From NCBI RefSeq assembly GCF_026213295.1, contig NC_079427.1, positions 32,615,200 through 32,679,199 of the forward strand: DNA of 64,000 bases. The letters are read 5' to 3'. The notes beneath the pieces were generated by a model that was not told the DNA's origin, ran no database searches, and saw nothing but the letters and a program-made list of their open reading frames with translations. Below are positions 46,228-56,560 of the stretch, piece after piece; the first letter of the stretch is position 1, and each line of letters opens with the position of its first letter. This DNA is from Gadus chalcogrammus. Its lineage: Eukaryota > Chordata > Actinopteri > Gadiformes > Gadidae. A program made the translations under genes and the position numbers.

Positions 46228-46855
46228 GTACCCCCCCTCTACGGACGCCTCCTGGCGGACGCCCAACCACGGAAGGATGATTGCGATGGTAGTCCCGAAT
46301 GAGTGAAGCATCCAGAATGCGATTCCGGGGAACCCAGGAGCGCTCCTCAGGACCGTAACCCTCCCAGTCGACGAGGTACTGGTGTCCTCGGCCGCGGCGC
46401 CGCACGTCAAGGAGGCGACGAACCGTCCACGCCGGGAAGTTGTCAATGATCCTGGGAGGAGGTGGAGGCGGGGCGGGCTGGGACAACGGGCTGGTGGAGA
46501 CGGGCTTTACCTGGGAGACATAGAAAGTCGGGTACACCCGGAGGGACGGGGGGAGTTTGAGGCGAACAGCACAGGGGTTAACCACAGTCTCGATCTTGAA
46601 AGGACCAATGAAACGGGGGGAAAGCTTGGGAGGAGCTCCCTTGAAAGGTCCTTCCCCTTCCTCCCTCTACCGCCGACGGAGGAAGTCCAGGGTGCGGGTG
46701 ATACCTGGGTGGCAGGTTAGCCGGGAGGAATGCGCCCAGGCCAATACCCTGGACCGAACCGAGTCAGGGACGAACAAGCGGTCAGGGGGACCGGTTAAGG
46801 GATCTGGCTGCTGTCCCTGCGCGAGGCGTACCGCGGACTCCACCTCCCAAGTGAG
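46055..46855 (-). pseudogene. Chromovirus integrase: zinc finger and chromodomain, core deleted
   Basis: Upstream part: [40 protein letters not shown] and [15 protein letters not shown] (about 46855-46670), the histidine-rich start of the integrase zinc-binding domain. It jumps directly to [20 protein letters not shown], the GPF motif. The catalytic Asp-Asp-Glu core is therefore deleted. The chromodomain follows: [50 protein letters not shown]. Chromodomains of this kind direct integration to histone-marked chromatin in chromoviruses. The 176-codon frame runs on past the real end into the LTR. Confidence 0.88.
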
Positions 46856-46905
46856 ATAGATAGATACACACTTTATTGATCCCTTAGGAATGCTCCTTCA
46901 AAGAG
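46856..46905. mobile_element. LINE 3' tail with (GATA)n
   Basis: GATAGATAGATACACACTTT and ATTGATCCCTTAGGAATG match the reverse complement of the 3' end of fish L2-type LINEs with a short microsatellite tail. The fragment is only about 50 bp, sits inside the chromovirus integrase and is 5'-truncated. Confidence 0.55.
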
Positions 46906-46985
46906 AGGCGATCAGGCGGCAGGATGGTCTCGAGGTCAGTATGGGGGTCCTCAGGGGAGTACAGGCGGGACAGGGCTCAAAACGC

Positions 46986-47374
46986 TTGAGGTGGCGTTTT
47001 AAAAAGAAAAAACTTACATTTTTTTAGTACACGGTATAAAGATAATTATGAACCTTTGATTGATATCCACACATTTTTTGCGGAGACACATTCCTGCTCC
47101 CCACTTGTATTGGAGTGAACGAGGATATCTACTTCCGGGCCCCGTGATTTGAGGGACCCGTCCACAGCCCACTAAACCGACTGCAATACCAGGCTTGGCC
47201 TCTGAGCACTGGTGGATTCCGGAAATATGCACAAGTCCTGGGGGCCTGCCTGCAACGCACAAAAAATACGTTAGGAGGAAGCCGGTCATGGGACACGGTA
47301 CATAATTCTTTATTGCATTCTTTAATTCTTTACTCCCTATTTTCTCACGGTAGCGTACTAGCAGGACACACAAA
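46986..47374. other. Unclassified repeat-like sequence
   Basis: A 119-codon minus-strand frame covers it (47014-47373) but has no recognisable domain. GGACCCGTCCACAGCCCACT and AAGTAGATATCCTCG-like (complement) blocks look familiar from dispersed fish repeats. I do not call it coding. Confidence 0.35.
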
Positions 47375-47689
47375 CATTGTTTATTGTAAGAGATACCATA
47401 TTAGCTTGTCGCACCAAGCCTTGGGCCCAAGGGTTGGTGCCTCGATTTGACTTCGTCCACCAAGGGCTGCGACTTGCAATTTGTTTGATTTCGGCAGGGG
47501 TGAGTAAAGTGTGTAGGCTACGCGTAGTCGACTATCCGTCGGCTAGCGCGGCAGCAGATTTCACCTTTCTACCCTTTGCTTTAATTTGCTTAGAGCATTA
47601 ATTGGCAGCTAGTTTTCAGTCGCTGTGTTATTCTTTCGGTCTCGCACCGTTTCTCGGGTGCGTTTGCCTAAGCCCGGTTGCTCATTTGT

Positions 47690-48340
47690 ATGCGCCAGTG
47701 CGCGGCTTGGGGTCCAAGCCGCCGTCACTGTATTTATTAAGCCAGTTGCGCTCTTTGATTAACCGCCAGTGAGTGGCTTGGGTTTCCAAAAGCCGTCACT
47801 GTATTTTCCTGGCGCCGTCACTCTATTGTCGGGCGCATTATTGCTTGGGTGCTCTCGCCTGTAGCTTGATTGCCTAGCCTGCGCTGATTGCTCTCCGGTG
47901 GGCTGCTTGGATTACCAAGGCTCGCCGTCACTGTTGTTGCCGGGGTGTCACGTTGCGTCGTTTCTCGGGTGCTCTCCCCTAAAGCTTGATTGCCTAGCCT
48001 GTGTTAATTTGCTCTCCAGTGGGCTGCCTGGGTTTCCAAGGCTCGCCGTCACTGTTATTGTCGGAGTGTTGCGTCGCTCGGGTGCTCTCGCCTGTAGCTC
48101 GCCGTCACTGTTATTGTCGGGCTGTCGCGTTGTTGCTTGGGTGCTCTCGCCTAAAACTCGATTGCCTAGCTTGTGTTAATTTGCTCTCCAGTGGGCTGCT
48201 TGGGTTTCCAAGGCTCGCCGTCACTGTTATTGTCGGAGTGTCGCGTCGCTCTGGTGCTCTCGCCTGTAGCTTGCCGTCACTGTTATTGTCGGGGTGTCTC
48301 GCCTAAAGCTTGATTGCCTAGCCTACTGATTAATTTGCTT
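47690..48340. repeat. Minisatellite leader of DIRS copy 2
   Basis: Repeated blocks GCTCGCCGTCACTGTTATTG, TCGGGTGCTCTCGCCT, GCTTGATTGCCTAGCC and TTGCTCTCCAGTGGGCTGC occur three to six times each. They are arranged in composite units of roughly 60 to 190 bp. The frames over it (47898-48306) are artefacts. Confidence 0.85.
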
Positions 48341-48357
48341 GCAATTAATTTGCCGAC

Positions 48358-48745
48358 ATGCTAAGCGCCCATAGTTGTGTCGCCTGCATGGCCTCCCTGC
48401 AGGCGGAGGATGGCCATGACCAGTGCCCTGCGTGTCTCGGGGTTGAACACCTCAGGGAAGCAGTGTCAGATAACCTGTGCATGAACTGTAGTTTCATGCC
48501 TCATCCTCATGAGGCTAGCTAGGTTGGTTGAGGTGGAGGGCAGACCAGGGTTGCCCCCTTCGGGTCTTGGTCAGATTAAAGCCCTCCTACAGAACCTCCA
48601 ACCAGCTCAGGGTGTACCAGCCGCGGCCCCTGCGGCTGCGCAACCCACTTATACAGAGGATGACATGCTGTCTACAGCTGCGTCCTGTAACCTCTTTGCA
48701 GAGGAGGAAGAGCAAGCGTCCCTTGCCTCTCAGGCGTTCTCTTAA
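48358..48745 (+). pseudogene. DIRS gag, N-terminal part, frameshifted
   Basis: The ATG at 48358 starts MLSAHSCVACMASLQAEDGH, then DQCPACLGVEHLREAVSDNL and CMNCSFMPHPHEAS with a stop at 48520. The Cys/His cluster is conserved with the copy at 20056. The next frame (48509-48745) continues with RLARLVEVEGRPG, homologous to RVARLAELENR in the other copy, so a frameshift lies near 48505. It ends at 48745 and gag resumes in a third frame at about 48750-48776. Confidence 0.75.
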
Positions 48746-48775
48746 GGGTCTCTGGGCTGCTCGGCTAGAGGGTCA

Positions 48776-50755
48776 GTGTCCGGCCGCGACACTGTTAGAC
48801 CAGCCGTGCGAATGGCCCTGGCAAGGCTGGGGTTGGATGAAGCTCCTGTTTCATCTGCACCTGTGAACGCCTTTTCTCCACAGGCCGCGCAACCTTCCGT
48901 TTTCTCTTTGCCCCCCTCTGAGCCGTACATCGCAGAGCTTCATAGATGCTGGCCAGATTCAAGGGCTCTCTCCCAGCACACTAGTGATAGCAGAGGTCTG
49001 GCAACTATGGCCAATGCTGATTCTTATGGCTTGGAACGGTTAGCTCCGATTGAGCCTGCTATAGCGTCCCTGGTTGTCTCCCTGGACGAGGCTCTGAGAA
49101 CCGATGCGCGCTGCCCTCGGCCCCAGTGCCGGATCACAGATGACCTCCTTACCAGGAGTTACAACATTGCTGCCCGTGTGGGACGTCTTGGGAATTCGCT
49201 TTCTCACATCGTTCTGGCGCTGTCTCAGACTATACGGGGGTCAGGTGCTGATCCTTCAGCACAGACCCTCAGTGATGCTTCACTGCAAACTTTTGCGTAC
49301 ATGACTAGGGAGCTAGGCAGGTTAATGTCAACTGTTACGTTGGCGCGCCGCCAGGTTTGGCTGGCGCAGTCACCCCTGTCGGAGGTGTGTCGACGGACCC
49401 TCCGTTCTCTTCCAGTGGTCCCAGGCCAGACTTTTGGGCCAGCTGCTCTTCAGGCCCTGGAGCGAAGTGTACAGGTTGGCCAGGCTAGCCAGCAGTTTGC
49501 TAGCTTACGGCGTGCACCTCTGCTTCATTCTAGGCCGGTGGCCTCTGCAGTACCCCGTGCCAATAGCTCTCAACCACATTCAGGTGGACAATCGAGGGGC
49601 CAGCACTTCTCAGCACGGGCTGACCAGCGCCGTAGCTCTGCGCCACGGGTGGCATTTCAGGCGCCAAGAGGTTCGGCGCCCAGCCGCCGCCCCCCCCAGG
49701 TAGGTACTAAAGTCCAAGGGCCAGTCGTCGGACGCTTTTCTCAGCAGCACCTGAGCTACTGGCAAGAGCAGACCACAGACCCTTGGATAGTGTCCACGCT
49801 ATCCAACGGGTACACACTCCAATTCCGACGCCGGCCCCCAACTTTCAGCGGGATCAAGGTTACCGTGGTTACCAATCCCGACAGATCCCTGGTCCTGAGA
49901 CAGGAAGTAGCCACCCTCCTTGGGAAGGGTGCTATCGAAGTAGTAGAACCACAAGAACAGCTCGATGGGTTCTACTCAACCTACTTTCTGGTACCGAAGA
50001 AGGATGGCGGGTTTCGCCCCATTCTGGACTTGAGAGGGCTGAATCAGTTCCTCAAGGTTCTTCCCTTCCACATGCTGCATGTTGCGGACGTCCTCCAGGC
50101 TATCGCTCAGGGGGACTGGTTAGTATCAATAGACCTGAAAGACGCTTACTTTCACGTCCCTATTACCCAACGTCACAGGCGGTTCCTCCGCTTTGCTTTT
50201 CTGGGCAAGGTGTACCAGTTCAGGGTTCTTCCGTTCGGGCTGTCTCTGGCCCCGCGTATATTTACACGGTGTGTAGCAGCAGCCCTGTCACCATTACAGG
50301 CCACAGGTATGGCGATACTGCCATACCTGGACGACTGGTTGGTCATTTCCCCAACTCGGGAGCAGGCGTTCAGGGACACAGCCATGCTCCTCAGCCATGT
50401 TGACCGGGTTGGCCTTATGGTCAACTTTACCAAGAGCAACCTTACACCATGTCGGGTTGTGAGCTATCTGGGGCTGGTGCTCGACTCGGTGGCCATAGCT
50501 ACCATTTTGCGGCTGCTACAGCGCTTCAGGCGGGGGAAGTTGCTGGAATACAGCCTCTTCCTTCGACTGATAGGTATGCTGACCTCAGCATCCATGGTGG
50601 TCCCACTAGGCCTTCTGGAATTGCGTCCCCTTCAGATCTGGGTGAATGGTCTCCACTTGGACCCCAAGTGGCAGAGACACAAGATGGTCAGGGTGTCTGG
50701 GCGGTGCCTTCGGGCCCTCAGACCCTGGAGAGAGAGGGCATACCTGGTCACCCTT
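48776..50755 (+). pseudogene. DIRS gag C-terminus fused in frame with reverse transcriptase
   Basis: One open frame. The gag part runs to about residue 315. RT begins at GRFSQQHLSYW and has GFYSTYFLVPKKDGGFRPIL, DLRGLNQFLKVLPFHML, VSIDLKDAYFHVPITQRHRR and FLRFAFLGKVYQFRVLPFGL. It continues with SLAPRIFTRCVAAAL, AILPYLDDWLVISP (catalytic YLDD), and NFTKSNLTPCRVVSYLGLVL. It is the full RT palm and fingers, unlike the copy at 20829, which lacks the catalytic box. Homology to RT leaves this frame around 50735-50755 (RALRPWRERAYL) and resumes in another, so a 1- or 2-base indel is present. The open frame itself continues to 51871 by chance and through the recombinase. Confidence 0.92.
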
Positions 50756-50764
50756 AGGGAGGAT

Positions 50765-51584
50765 AGCTTCCCGGCGGGAGGTTGTGGAGACGGACGCCTC
50801 CCTTTCCGGCTGGGGTGCAGTATGGCAGTGCAGGACTGTCAGAGGCCAGTGGGATGCCCAGCAGAGACTGGAGCATATACATTTGCTGGAACTCCTTGCG
50901 GTGTTCTTAGCTCTCAGGCACTTCCTTCCAGTTCTGAGGGACCGACATGTTCTTGTCCGGACAGACAACACCTCCACAGTCTACCACGTCAACCATCAGG
51001 GGGGCACCAGATCGAGGCAGAGCCTGCGGGTCACGCAAAGGCTCCTTCCGTGGGCGTTCCCCCATTTTCTAAGCCTGAGGGCTGTCCATGTTCCAGGTGT
51101 CCGGAACACAGCGGCAGACCTTCTCTCTCGCCAAGGGCCACCCCCCGGAGAGTGGAGACTAGATCCGGAGGTGGTGGGGATGATTTGGGACAGGTATGGC
51201 AGGGCAGTGGCGGATCTCTTTGCTTCCGAAGAGACCACCCACTGTCCCCTTTGGTTCTCCTTGACGGAGAGGACCAGTCCCCTAGGGCAGGACGCTCTGG
51301 CTCATGCTTGGCCAGACAGCCTGCTTTATGCATTTCCCCCAATTCCCCTTTTACTGGCAGCGCTGGACAGGGTCCAGCGTGGCTGTCACAGCCTACTTCT
51401 GGTGGCTCCACATTGGCCAGGAAGGCCATGGTTCCCACCGTTATTGAAACTCCTCAACGGAGAGCCTTGGTGCCTCCCAGAGAGACAGGACCTTCTGTCT
51501 CAGGTAGGCGGACGCATATGGCACACGAATCCGGGCCGCCTGCGGCTGTGCGTGTGTCCCCTGAGAGACAGGACCCGCTGCTGA
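50765..51584 (+). pseudogene. DIRS RNase H and methyltransferase-like domain
   Basis: In the frame of 50646-51584: SRREVVETDASLSGWGAVWQ, LEHIHLLELLAVFLALRHFL, VLVRTDNTSTVYHVNHQGGT and VRNTAADLLSRQGPPPGEWR. These carry the RNase H acidic residues (ETDAS, LELLA, RTDN, AADLLSR). DLFASEETTHCPLWFS, LLVAPHWPGRPWFPPLL and related sequence correspond to the DAM-methyltransferase-like region typical of DIRS elements. The domain is open to 51584, but out of frame with RT. Confidence 0.85.
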
Positions 51585-51589
51585 CGTCT

Positions 51590-51871
51590 TGCGACCAGTC
51601 AGTGGTCCGTAGTACCATTTTTAGTTCAAGGGCACCCTCCACTAGGTTGCTCTATGCAAACAGGTGGAAGTTGTTTTCCCAGTGGTGCGTGGCGCGGGGC
51701 GAAGTCCCGGAGACTTGCTCAGTGGTAGTGATACTACACTTTCTGCAGTCTGTGTTGGACAACAGAAGAGCTGCATCTACCCTGCTAGTTTATATGGCCG
51801 CGATCTCGGCCACACACGCAAGTCTTGTCGAAGTCTTGCTGTCTTGTCGACGGCTTCGAGCCCTTGATTGA
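51590..51871 (+). pseudogene. DIRS tyrosine recombinase, N-terminal core-binding part
   Basis: LTSCDQSVVRSTIFSSRAPS, TRLLYANRWKLFSQWCVARG, EVPETCSVVVILHFLQSVLD and NRRAASTLLVYMAAISATHA match the SAM-like N-terminal domain of DIRS recombinases. The catalytic domain with the R-H-R-Y residues is missing, because the frame ends at 51871 in terminal-repeat sequence. It overlaps the previous ORF in another frame, as DIRS recombinase ORFs usually do, so the frame difference here is not itself a defect. Confidence 0.82.
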
Positions 51872-51905
51872 AGAAGGCACTCTTCGTGACCTTTTTGGTA
51901 TTAGT

Positions 51906-52237
51906 CATCCAGTGCTAAAGCACCGCCTCTGGCGGTCAGTAGGAATAAAATAGAACGATAGTTACGTATGTAACTACGGTTCTATGAATTCCGGATGACC
52001 GCCAGAGTTCTCTGTCACTCAGACTTCTCAGATTCCGCGAGAAGATCCAGTTGGAACAGAACCTCGGGTGACTCCGGAATATATAGACTTTCTCGGTTCA
52101 CCCAGGTGTCACAGGTGACTTTTTTGGTATAATTACTCGACCTGCGCATGCGCGAGATGGAACATCCAGTGCTAAAGCACCGCCTCTGGCGGTCATCCGG
52201 AATTCATAGAACCGTAGTTACATACGTAACTATCGTT
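51906..52237. repeat. DIRS right-end inverted/direct repeat structure
   Basis: CATCCAGTGCTAAAGCACCG followed by CCTCTGGCGGTCA occurs twice in direct orientation (51906-51938 and 52165-52197). The second copy continues TCCGGAATTCATAGAACCGT, AGTTACATACGTAACTATCG. The reverse complement of that whole block lies between them at about 51953-52005. A TATA-like block (GGAATATATAGAC) and a CGCATGCGCGAG palindrome are in the spacer. This is the inverted-terminal-repeat/internal-complementary-region layout of DIRS. Confidence 0.85.
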
Positions 52238-53523
52238 TTTTGCAATTATTAATAGTTTTTATTTCTTTCCAGAAATCATTAAAATTATTTTTTTGCAGCT
52301 TCCTTGCCAGTGAATCTGACCTCATCATGTTTTCATTTATTTTGATGTAGCAAAGTGCATTTTTAAATCTAGCATTGGTGCATTTTTTATTTTCAAATAA
52401 AGGGCCATGCCTGCTTTTGCCAGACTCAGCCCATTCTTTAAAAGCATTACGGGCCTCTGCATGGAGCTCTTCTACTTGGTCCTTCCAACCAGGCTTAGCA
52501 CTGAAGACTTTAGTCCTGTTTATATAGTGACCTGCTCGAATTCTTAAGAGACTGTACAATTGCTTCATACAAAGAACATAACTGTTTACCATGTTGATCA
52601 TCTTTACAGTTCATATCCCGACACCATAAGGCATCTCTTGGTACCTGAATATTACACAGCAAAGCATCAGTATCACTAACATATTTATTAAGATCTGTGC
52701 TAGACAGTTTCGTCCAATCTATTTTTCCTACATCAATGCCTTTATCCACAGGCAACAACACAGGTAAATTGCCGGTGTTCAAGACCATGTGAAAGGGTAT
52801 ATGGTCCGTAGTAGCCAGATCATACTCAATCTTCATAATAGCAATGGAGTCATGGGCATCCACTGTACAAAGGCAGTGATCTAGCCACGAAATAGAGTGC
52901 CAGGCCTCGCTGATATAGGTATAACTATCATTTGGCAATAGTAATTTACTTGATAAAATCAATCCACTGTCCGAACAAAACTGAGCCAAATGTTTACCAA
53001 ATAAAGAGTTGGCATCAGTTACATCAGCATTCATGTCACCAATAACATATATGCAGGTAGAAGGATTGTCCTGAATAAAAGACATGATAAATGCCAATCT
53101 ACTGAGGTACTCATCCTCATTTTTCATGTACTCATATGGCGTATAGACATTTAAAATAATTATTTTCTTATCATTACAACACAGCTCAAGTCCAATAGCC
53201 CAGTCAACTCCCAGTCGTATAACATTAACCAACTGGTCATATTTTTTATTCCACATGGTGGCCACGCCCCCTGGGATCCTCCCCCGGACGACTTTAGCGC
53301 TCAAGTCAGTTGTTGATTCACCTGCCCCATGAAAGTCCCTATGTATAGAATTTAGTCCTCCCAGGTCTTGTTTAGCCAGGAACGTCTCCTGAACACACAA
53401 AATGTCACATCTCTCCATCAGTTTGTCCACAACAACACGGCGTGATTTATCAGTTTCACTGTGGCCAACACGCAGTCCACGCGCATTGTAAGATACGACA
53501 CAGATGTTCATAGTAAGGTTCAT
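52238..53523 (-). pseudogene. LINE ORF2: AP endonuclease, 3' truncated
   Basis: From the ATG at 53523: NICVVSYNARGLRVG, DILCVQETFLAKQDL (catalytic Glu), YVIGDMNADVTDA (Asp/Asn pair), SWLDHCLC (Asp) and TTDHIPFHMVLN (catalytic His). These are the APE-endonuclease residues of non-LTR retrotransposons. The frame runs to 52510, and a second (52601-52230) holds the linker (WKDQVEELHAEARNAFKEWA, FWKEIKTINNCKK), so a frameshift lies near 52515-52600. The element is cut at about 52237 by the DIRS end, before any reverse transcriptase. Clade not determined. Confidence 0.88.
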
Positions 53524-54003
53524 TCATATCCCAGCAGCAGCTAATGCAAACCGGCTCTCGTGTGGAGCTGCAGGTGTACCATGGCAAGACAGTTCACTCC
53601 CCCCCTCACCAACAACCTTTGGTACACGGGCCTCATAATAGCGGCGAACATAAGTCCCCTCGGGCCAGAGTTTTGGATCATACATATCAGCAACATTGTT
53701 ACATTCAGCGGTGATGTGAAAAGAGCCATACCTGCTGCGGGCCGACTCGATCTTTCGACACGTCAGTTTTAGCCTCCAACTTCTCCGTTAAATAGTCACG
53801 CAGCGTGTCTGCATCCAGAGTGGGAGAAAACCTAGTGGCAAACACATTCACCAGCTTTGTTTTCACTACTCCAATGTTGCTCTCAGTGCCAGTTCCAATT
53901 ATTCCATCATTCTTTTGCTCACGTTTAAAGTGAGCTGGCTTGTTGCGGGGTTTCGGTGGCACATTTGCTTTAAGGGACCCCAACTTTTTACGACCATTTT
54001 TCA
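53524..54003 (-). pseudogene. LINE ORF1, 5' truncated
   Basis: Pieces KTKLVNVFATRFSPTLDADT, LRDYLTEKLEAK and, after a frame break near 53755-53765, RYGSFHITAECNN, MYDPKLWPEGTYVRRYYEAR form an RNA-binding ORF1-type protein. Its stop TGA (53524-53526) directly abuts the ORF2 ATG in the same frame. The N-terminus is lost at about 54003, where another LINE fragment in opposite orientation begins. Confidence 0.72.
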
Positions 54004-54018
54004 CAGCAGCGCTCCACT

Positions 54019-54283
54019 GTGGGGACTGTGGCCCGATCCTGCAGATTTGCACTTTACAACGTCTGCAGAATCCGGCCCTTCCTCACAAGGGAAGCAGCTC
54101 AGCTTCTAGTCCAATCACTGGTCATCTCCCGCCTCGACTACCGCAACTCACTCCTGGCTGAACTTCCTGCCTCTGCGATTAAACCCTTGCAGCGTATCCA
54201 GAATGCGGCATCACGCCTCGTGTTCAACCTACCAAAGTTCTCCCATGTGACTCCCCTCTTCCGGGACCTCCACTGGCTCCCTG
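54019..54283 (+). pseudogene. L2/CR1-type LINE ORF2 C-terminal fragment
   Basis: SCRFALYNVCRIRPFLTREA, AQLLVQSLVISRLDYRNSLL, PLQRIQNAASRLVFNLPKFS and HVTPLFRDLHWLPV are the standard C-terminal region of fish L2-type reverse transcriptases. It is open over this short range. The match ends exactly at HWLPV, where the ERV LTR begins at about 54284. Confidence 0.88.
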
Positions 54284-54708
54284 TGTCGTGGATTAATCGA
54301 GATTTAAAACACTTAGGCTAATTCAAGAGAGAGAGAGTAAAATAAAACGAGGGGTCCGGAGCAAGAATTGACAAAAGACTTTATCGTGCAGAAAAACAAC
54401 AACGATAACAGCCGAGTAGGGTCTTAAGAGTCACTCTCGTTCACAAACTGTGGCGTCTTTTTATACACACAAACAGAGCAGCTTCTCCTTGAGGTGTCTG
54501 CCTCCAGTCAGTCATAAATCCACTTTAACCTGAATGGTCAGAAAATAGACAACAAATGGTCTGCAAAGATAGCCCTGCTCCTTTTAGGGGGGGCTCCATC
54601 TGTTCTAAACCCAGACACCTAGGCACCGTGTGTTTTCCACTATTAGGTATAAAATACCTCATAATAATCAGTTTACCATAGAATATAATCATTAATTTCT
54701 ACCACACA
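54284..54708 (-). repeat. 3' LTR of the ERV, with polypurine tract beside it
   Basis: In element orientation it starts TGTGTGGTAGAAATTAATG right after the purine tract AACAAGGGGGGA (54709-54720) and ends ATTAATCCACGACA. TGTATAAAAAGACGCC on the minus strand (about 54450-54470) is a good TATA box. Length about 425 bp. A target duplication cannot be tested because the other end is missing. Confidence 0.75.
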
Positions 54709-55118
54709 TCCCCCCTTGTTGGGGCCAATAAGGTTCCAACAAATTACTTGAATTATTGCTAAGCCTATATGCTACTAAGCCCTTGCCAAATTGACACCAC
54801 ATCTGGTCATCGGTAAAAACCTCAGAGCTTTGACAGGGATTTCAACCTGTTTTTAGGCCAAAAAGATTTACCAAATGCAGTGTATTATTAACACTCTAAT
54901 CCCTACAAGTTGTTTCATATGTAATCATAAAACCTTTCTAATCATAATAACACAATATTCTATATTCATCATGCAACTATATCAAATGTGTATCTAGAAT
55001 ACCTACATAATAATCATAAACAGCATAATAATCAATAATCATTCAGCATGCATTGAAAATTGGCATTTCAAAAATATGTGACACCATATTATACATTAAA
55101 AATTGACATAACATACAT

Positions 55119-55800
55119 TCAATAATGTGAAACATAATAAAAATTAAAAACTAAGATTGTCAACAAGCTTGCATGGATTTGAATAGCTCTGATTATCGTC
55201 ATATACCGGTATACTATATAACGTGGGGGGTTTGGGCATCGTGGTTGTTGCTTCTGTTTGCAGCCACCAGCCCTGAAACCCATTAGTCCAATGTCCATTT
55301 GTTCACACTGTCTGAAATGGTTGTTGTTCACATGAGGGGTCTGATTCTCACATTCCGGTTTCCCCATAGAGCATCCTCTCCCAGTCACCCGACTCCTCTA
55401 TGCCAGACACCATTTCATTGAATTAAATTGGATATGTAATTCACACTGATCTTTCCTATGCACATGTTCATGATTCTGGCGGAAGGTTAATGCACATAAC
55501 GGTTGGTTATCCGACATAACAGTAAACACAAATTCACTAACTTGGTCTCGCGGTGGTATCTGAGCATATAAGACTATTTTCCCTTTCTTGTTGACTATTC
55601 CTGAATGATTTTGGGCCGGATTATCCTGTGTTCCTCTCTGGCTTTCTTCAGTAGGCCTACCACCCCCTAATTCCTGGCCCTTCCAGGTTTGTGTTGTCCC
55701 CGTGGTTTCATCCTTCCTCGGGGTCTGTGCTTGTGCCAGCGAAATCTGGCACAACCCGTAAAGGATCAGAAACAGGCTCCCCGTTTTCAGCATCATCATG
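55119..55800 (-). pseudogene. ERV envelope, N-terminal remnant
   Basis: From the Met at about 55800, a hydrophobic signal-peptide-like segment is seen (GSLFLILYGLCQISLAQA). A polar, Asn-containing stretch follows and a stop comes at 55398. A further piece in another frame (55388-55119) has several cysteines. No transmembrane subunit or fusion peptide is present before the polypurine tract, so most of env is deleted. It is non-functional. Confidence 0.65.
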
Positions 55801-55842
55801 CTGCTGTATCTCTTGGCTCGACTGGATCTGGTCCTGGGGCAG

Positions 55843-56560
55843 CTAGTCAGCCCCACGTGTGTCTGCGTCTGGCTCCTCCTTCTCACGGTCGTCTCTGGCT
55901 TTGGGTTGAGCAGCTTTAGTGCAGTGGTTGAGATGATACCACGTGGCACTTCCTTCCACTTGGATGGCTGTTGGTGTTGCGCTGGTGACTTTGTATGGCC
56001 CTTCTCGCCTAGGCTCGTGGTCACCCGGCTCCACCCCCCTTGGTGGCTCCTTCTCCAACTCTGGAACTCTGCCTTTCTCTTGTTGAAAAATAAGCCTGTG
56101 TATGCCAGTTAGTTGTCCCATATAACGTCTTAATTCAGTTTCCAATTGTTCTAATGGAGGTCCTTTATGAGGCCCTCGAATGACAGGTGAAGGCATGAGT
56201 CGACCCGTAAACATTTCATGCGGGGTTAGATGCGTCGTTCTGTTAGTTTTCATGCGATAACTCATTAGTGTCAGTCGTAGTGCATTAGTCCTTTAATTTA
56301 GTTCTCTAATTTAATTTTGTTAATCTTTGTCTTAAGCGTCCGATTCCTCTCTCCACCATACCTTGTGGTTTGAGGAATGTAGACACAGCCTAATCTTTGT
56401 TTGACATGCAGATGTTAAATCACTTGTTTGAGTGTTTTCTGAAAAAACGCTGCTCTGTCGCCTGAGCTAATTTGTGACGGAATTCCAAACCTTGGCATGA
56501 CTTCTCTAGTCAGAACCTTGATCTTCTGATGGGACTGCTTCTACCCATCTGTTGAACACT
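55843..56560 (-). pseudogene. ERV integrase, frameshifted
   Basis: The C-terminal part (56265-55843) has TTHLTPHEMFTGRLMPSP and PRREGPYKVTSATPTAIQVE, WYHLNHC, as in gamma-like integrases. Upstream, in broken frames, come MPRFGIPSQISS with the second catalytic Asp and an ERGNRTLKTKINK-like segment with the catalytic Glu (about 56340-56540). Several frame breaks and a stop are present. The last frame runs on over the start of env in another frame, the usual retroviral overlap. Confidence 0.75.

Larger units (their letters stand above)
45739..46985 (-). mobile_element. Ty3/Gypsy chromovirus, 3' fragment with LTR
   Basis: Minus strand: integrase zinc-binding region, integrase C-terminus with chromodomain, polypurine tract (AGAGGGGGGGTAC at about 46228-46240) and LTR (46227-45739, TGTCACGCCA...TTCTGTACA). 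The integrase catalytic core is deleted. A short LINE tail interrupts it at 46856-46905. The 5' part, including gag, protease and RT, is missing. Confidence 0.85.
47375..52237 (+). mobile_element. DIRS-type retrotransposon, nearly complete length, damaged
   Basis: Order: repetitive leader (47690-48340), gag (from 48358), gag/RT in one frame (48776 to about 50750), RNase H and methyltransferase-like domain (about 50765-51584, other frame), tyrosine recombinase N-terminal part (about 51590-51870) and a terminal inverted structure (51906-52237). The presence of a tyrosine recombinase and the absence of protease and DDE integrase define DIRS. No left terminal repeat like that at 19355-19520 is seen, so the left boundary is uncertain. 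Confidence 0.88.

Noticed and set aside
47014..47373. 119-codon minus-strand frame
   Set aside because: No recognisable domain, and the sequence resembles a dispersed non-coding repeat.
50775..51585. Treating the 1031-codon frame (48776-51871) as one real protein
   Set aside because: Between about 50755 and 51585 RNase H and methyltransferase-like homology is in a different frame. The open frame there is chance read-through.
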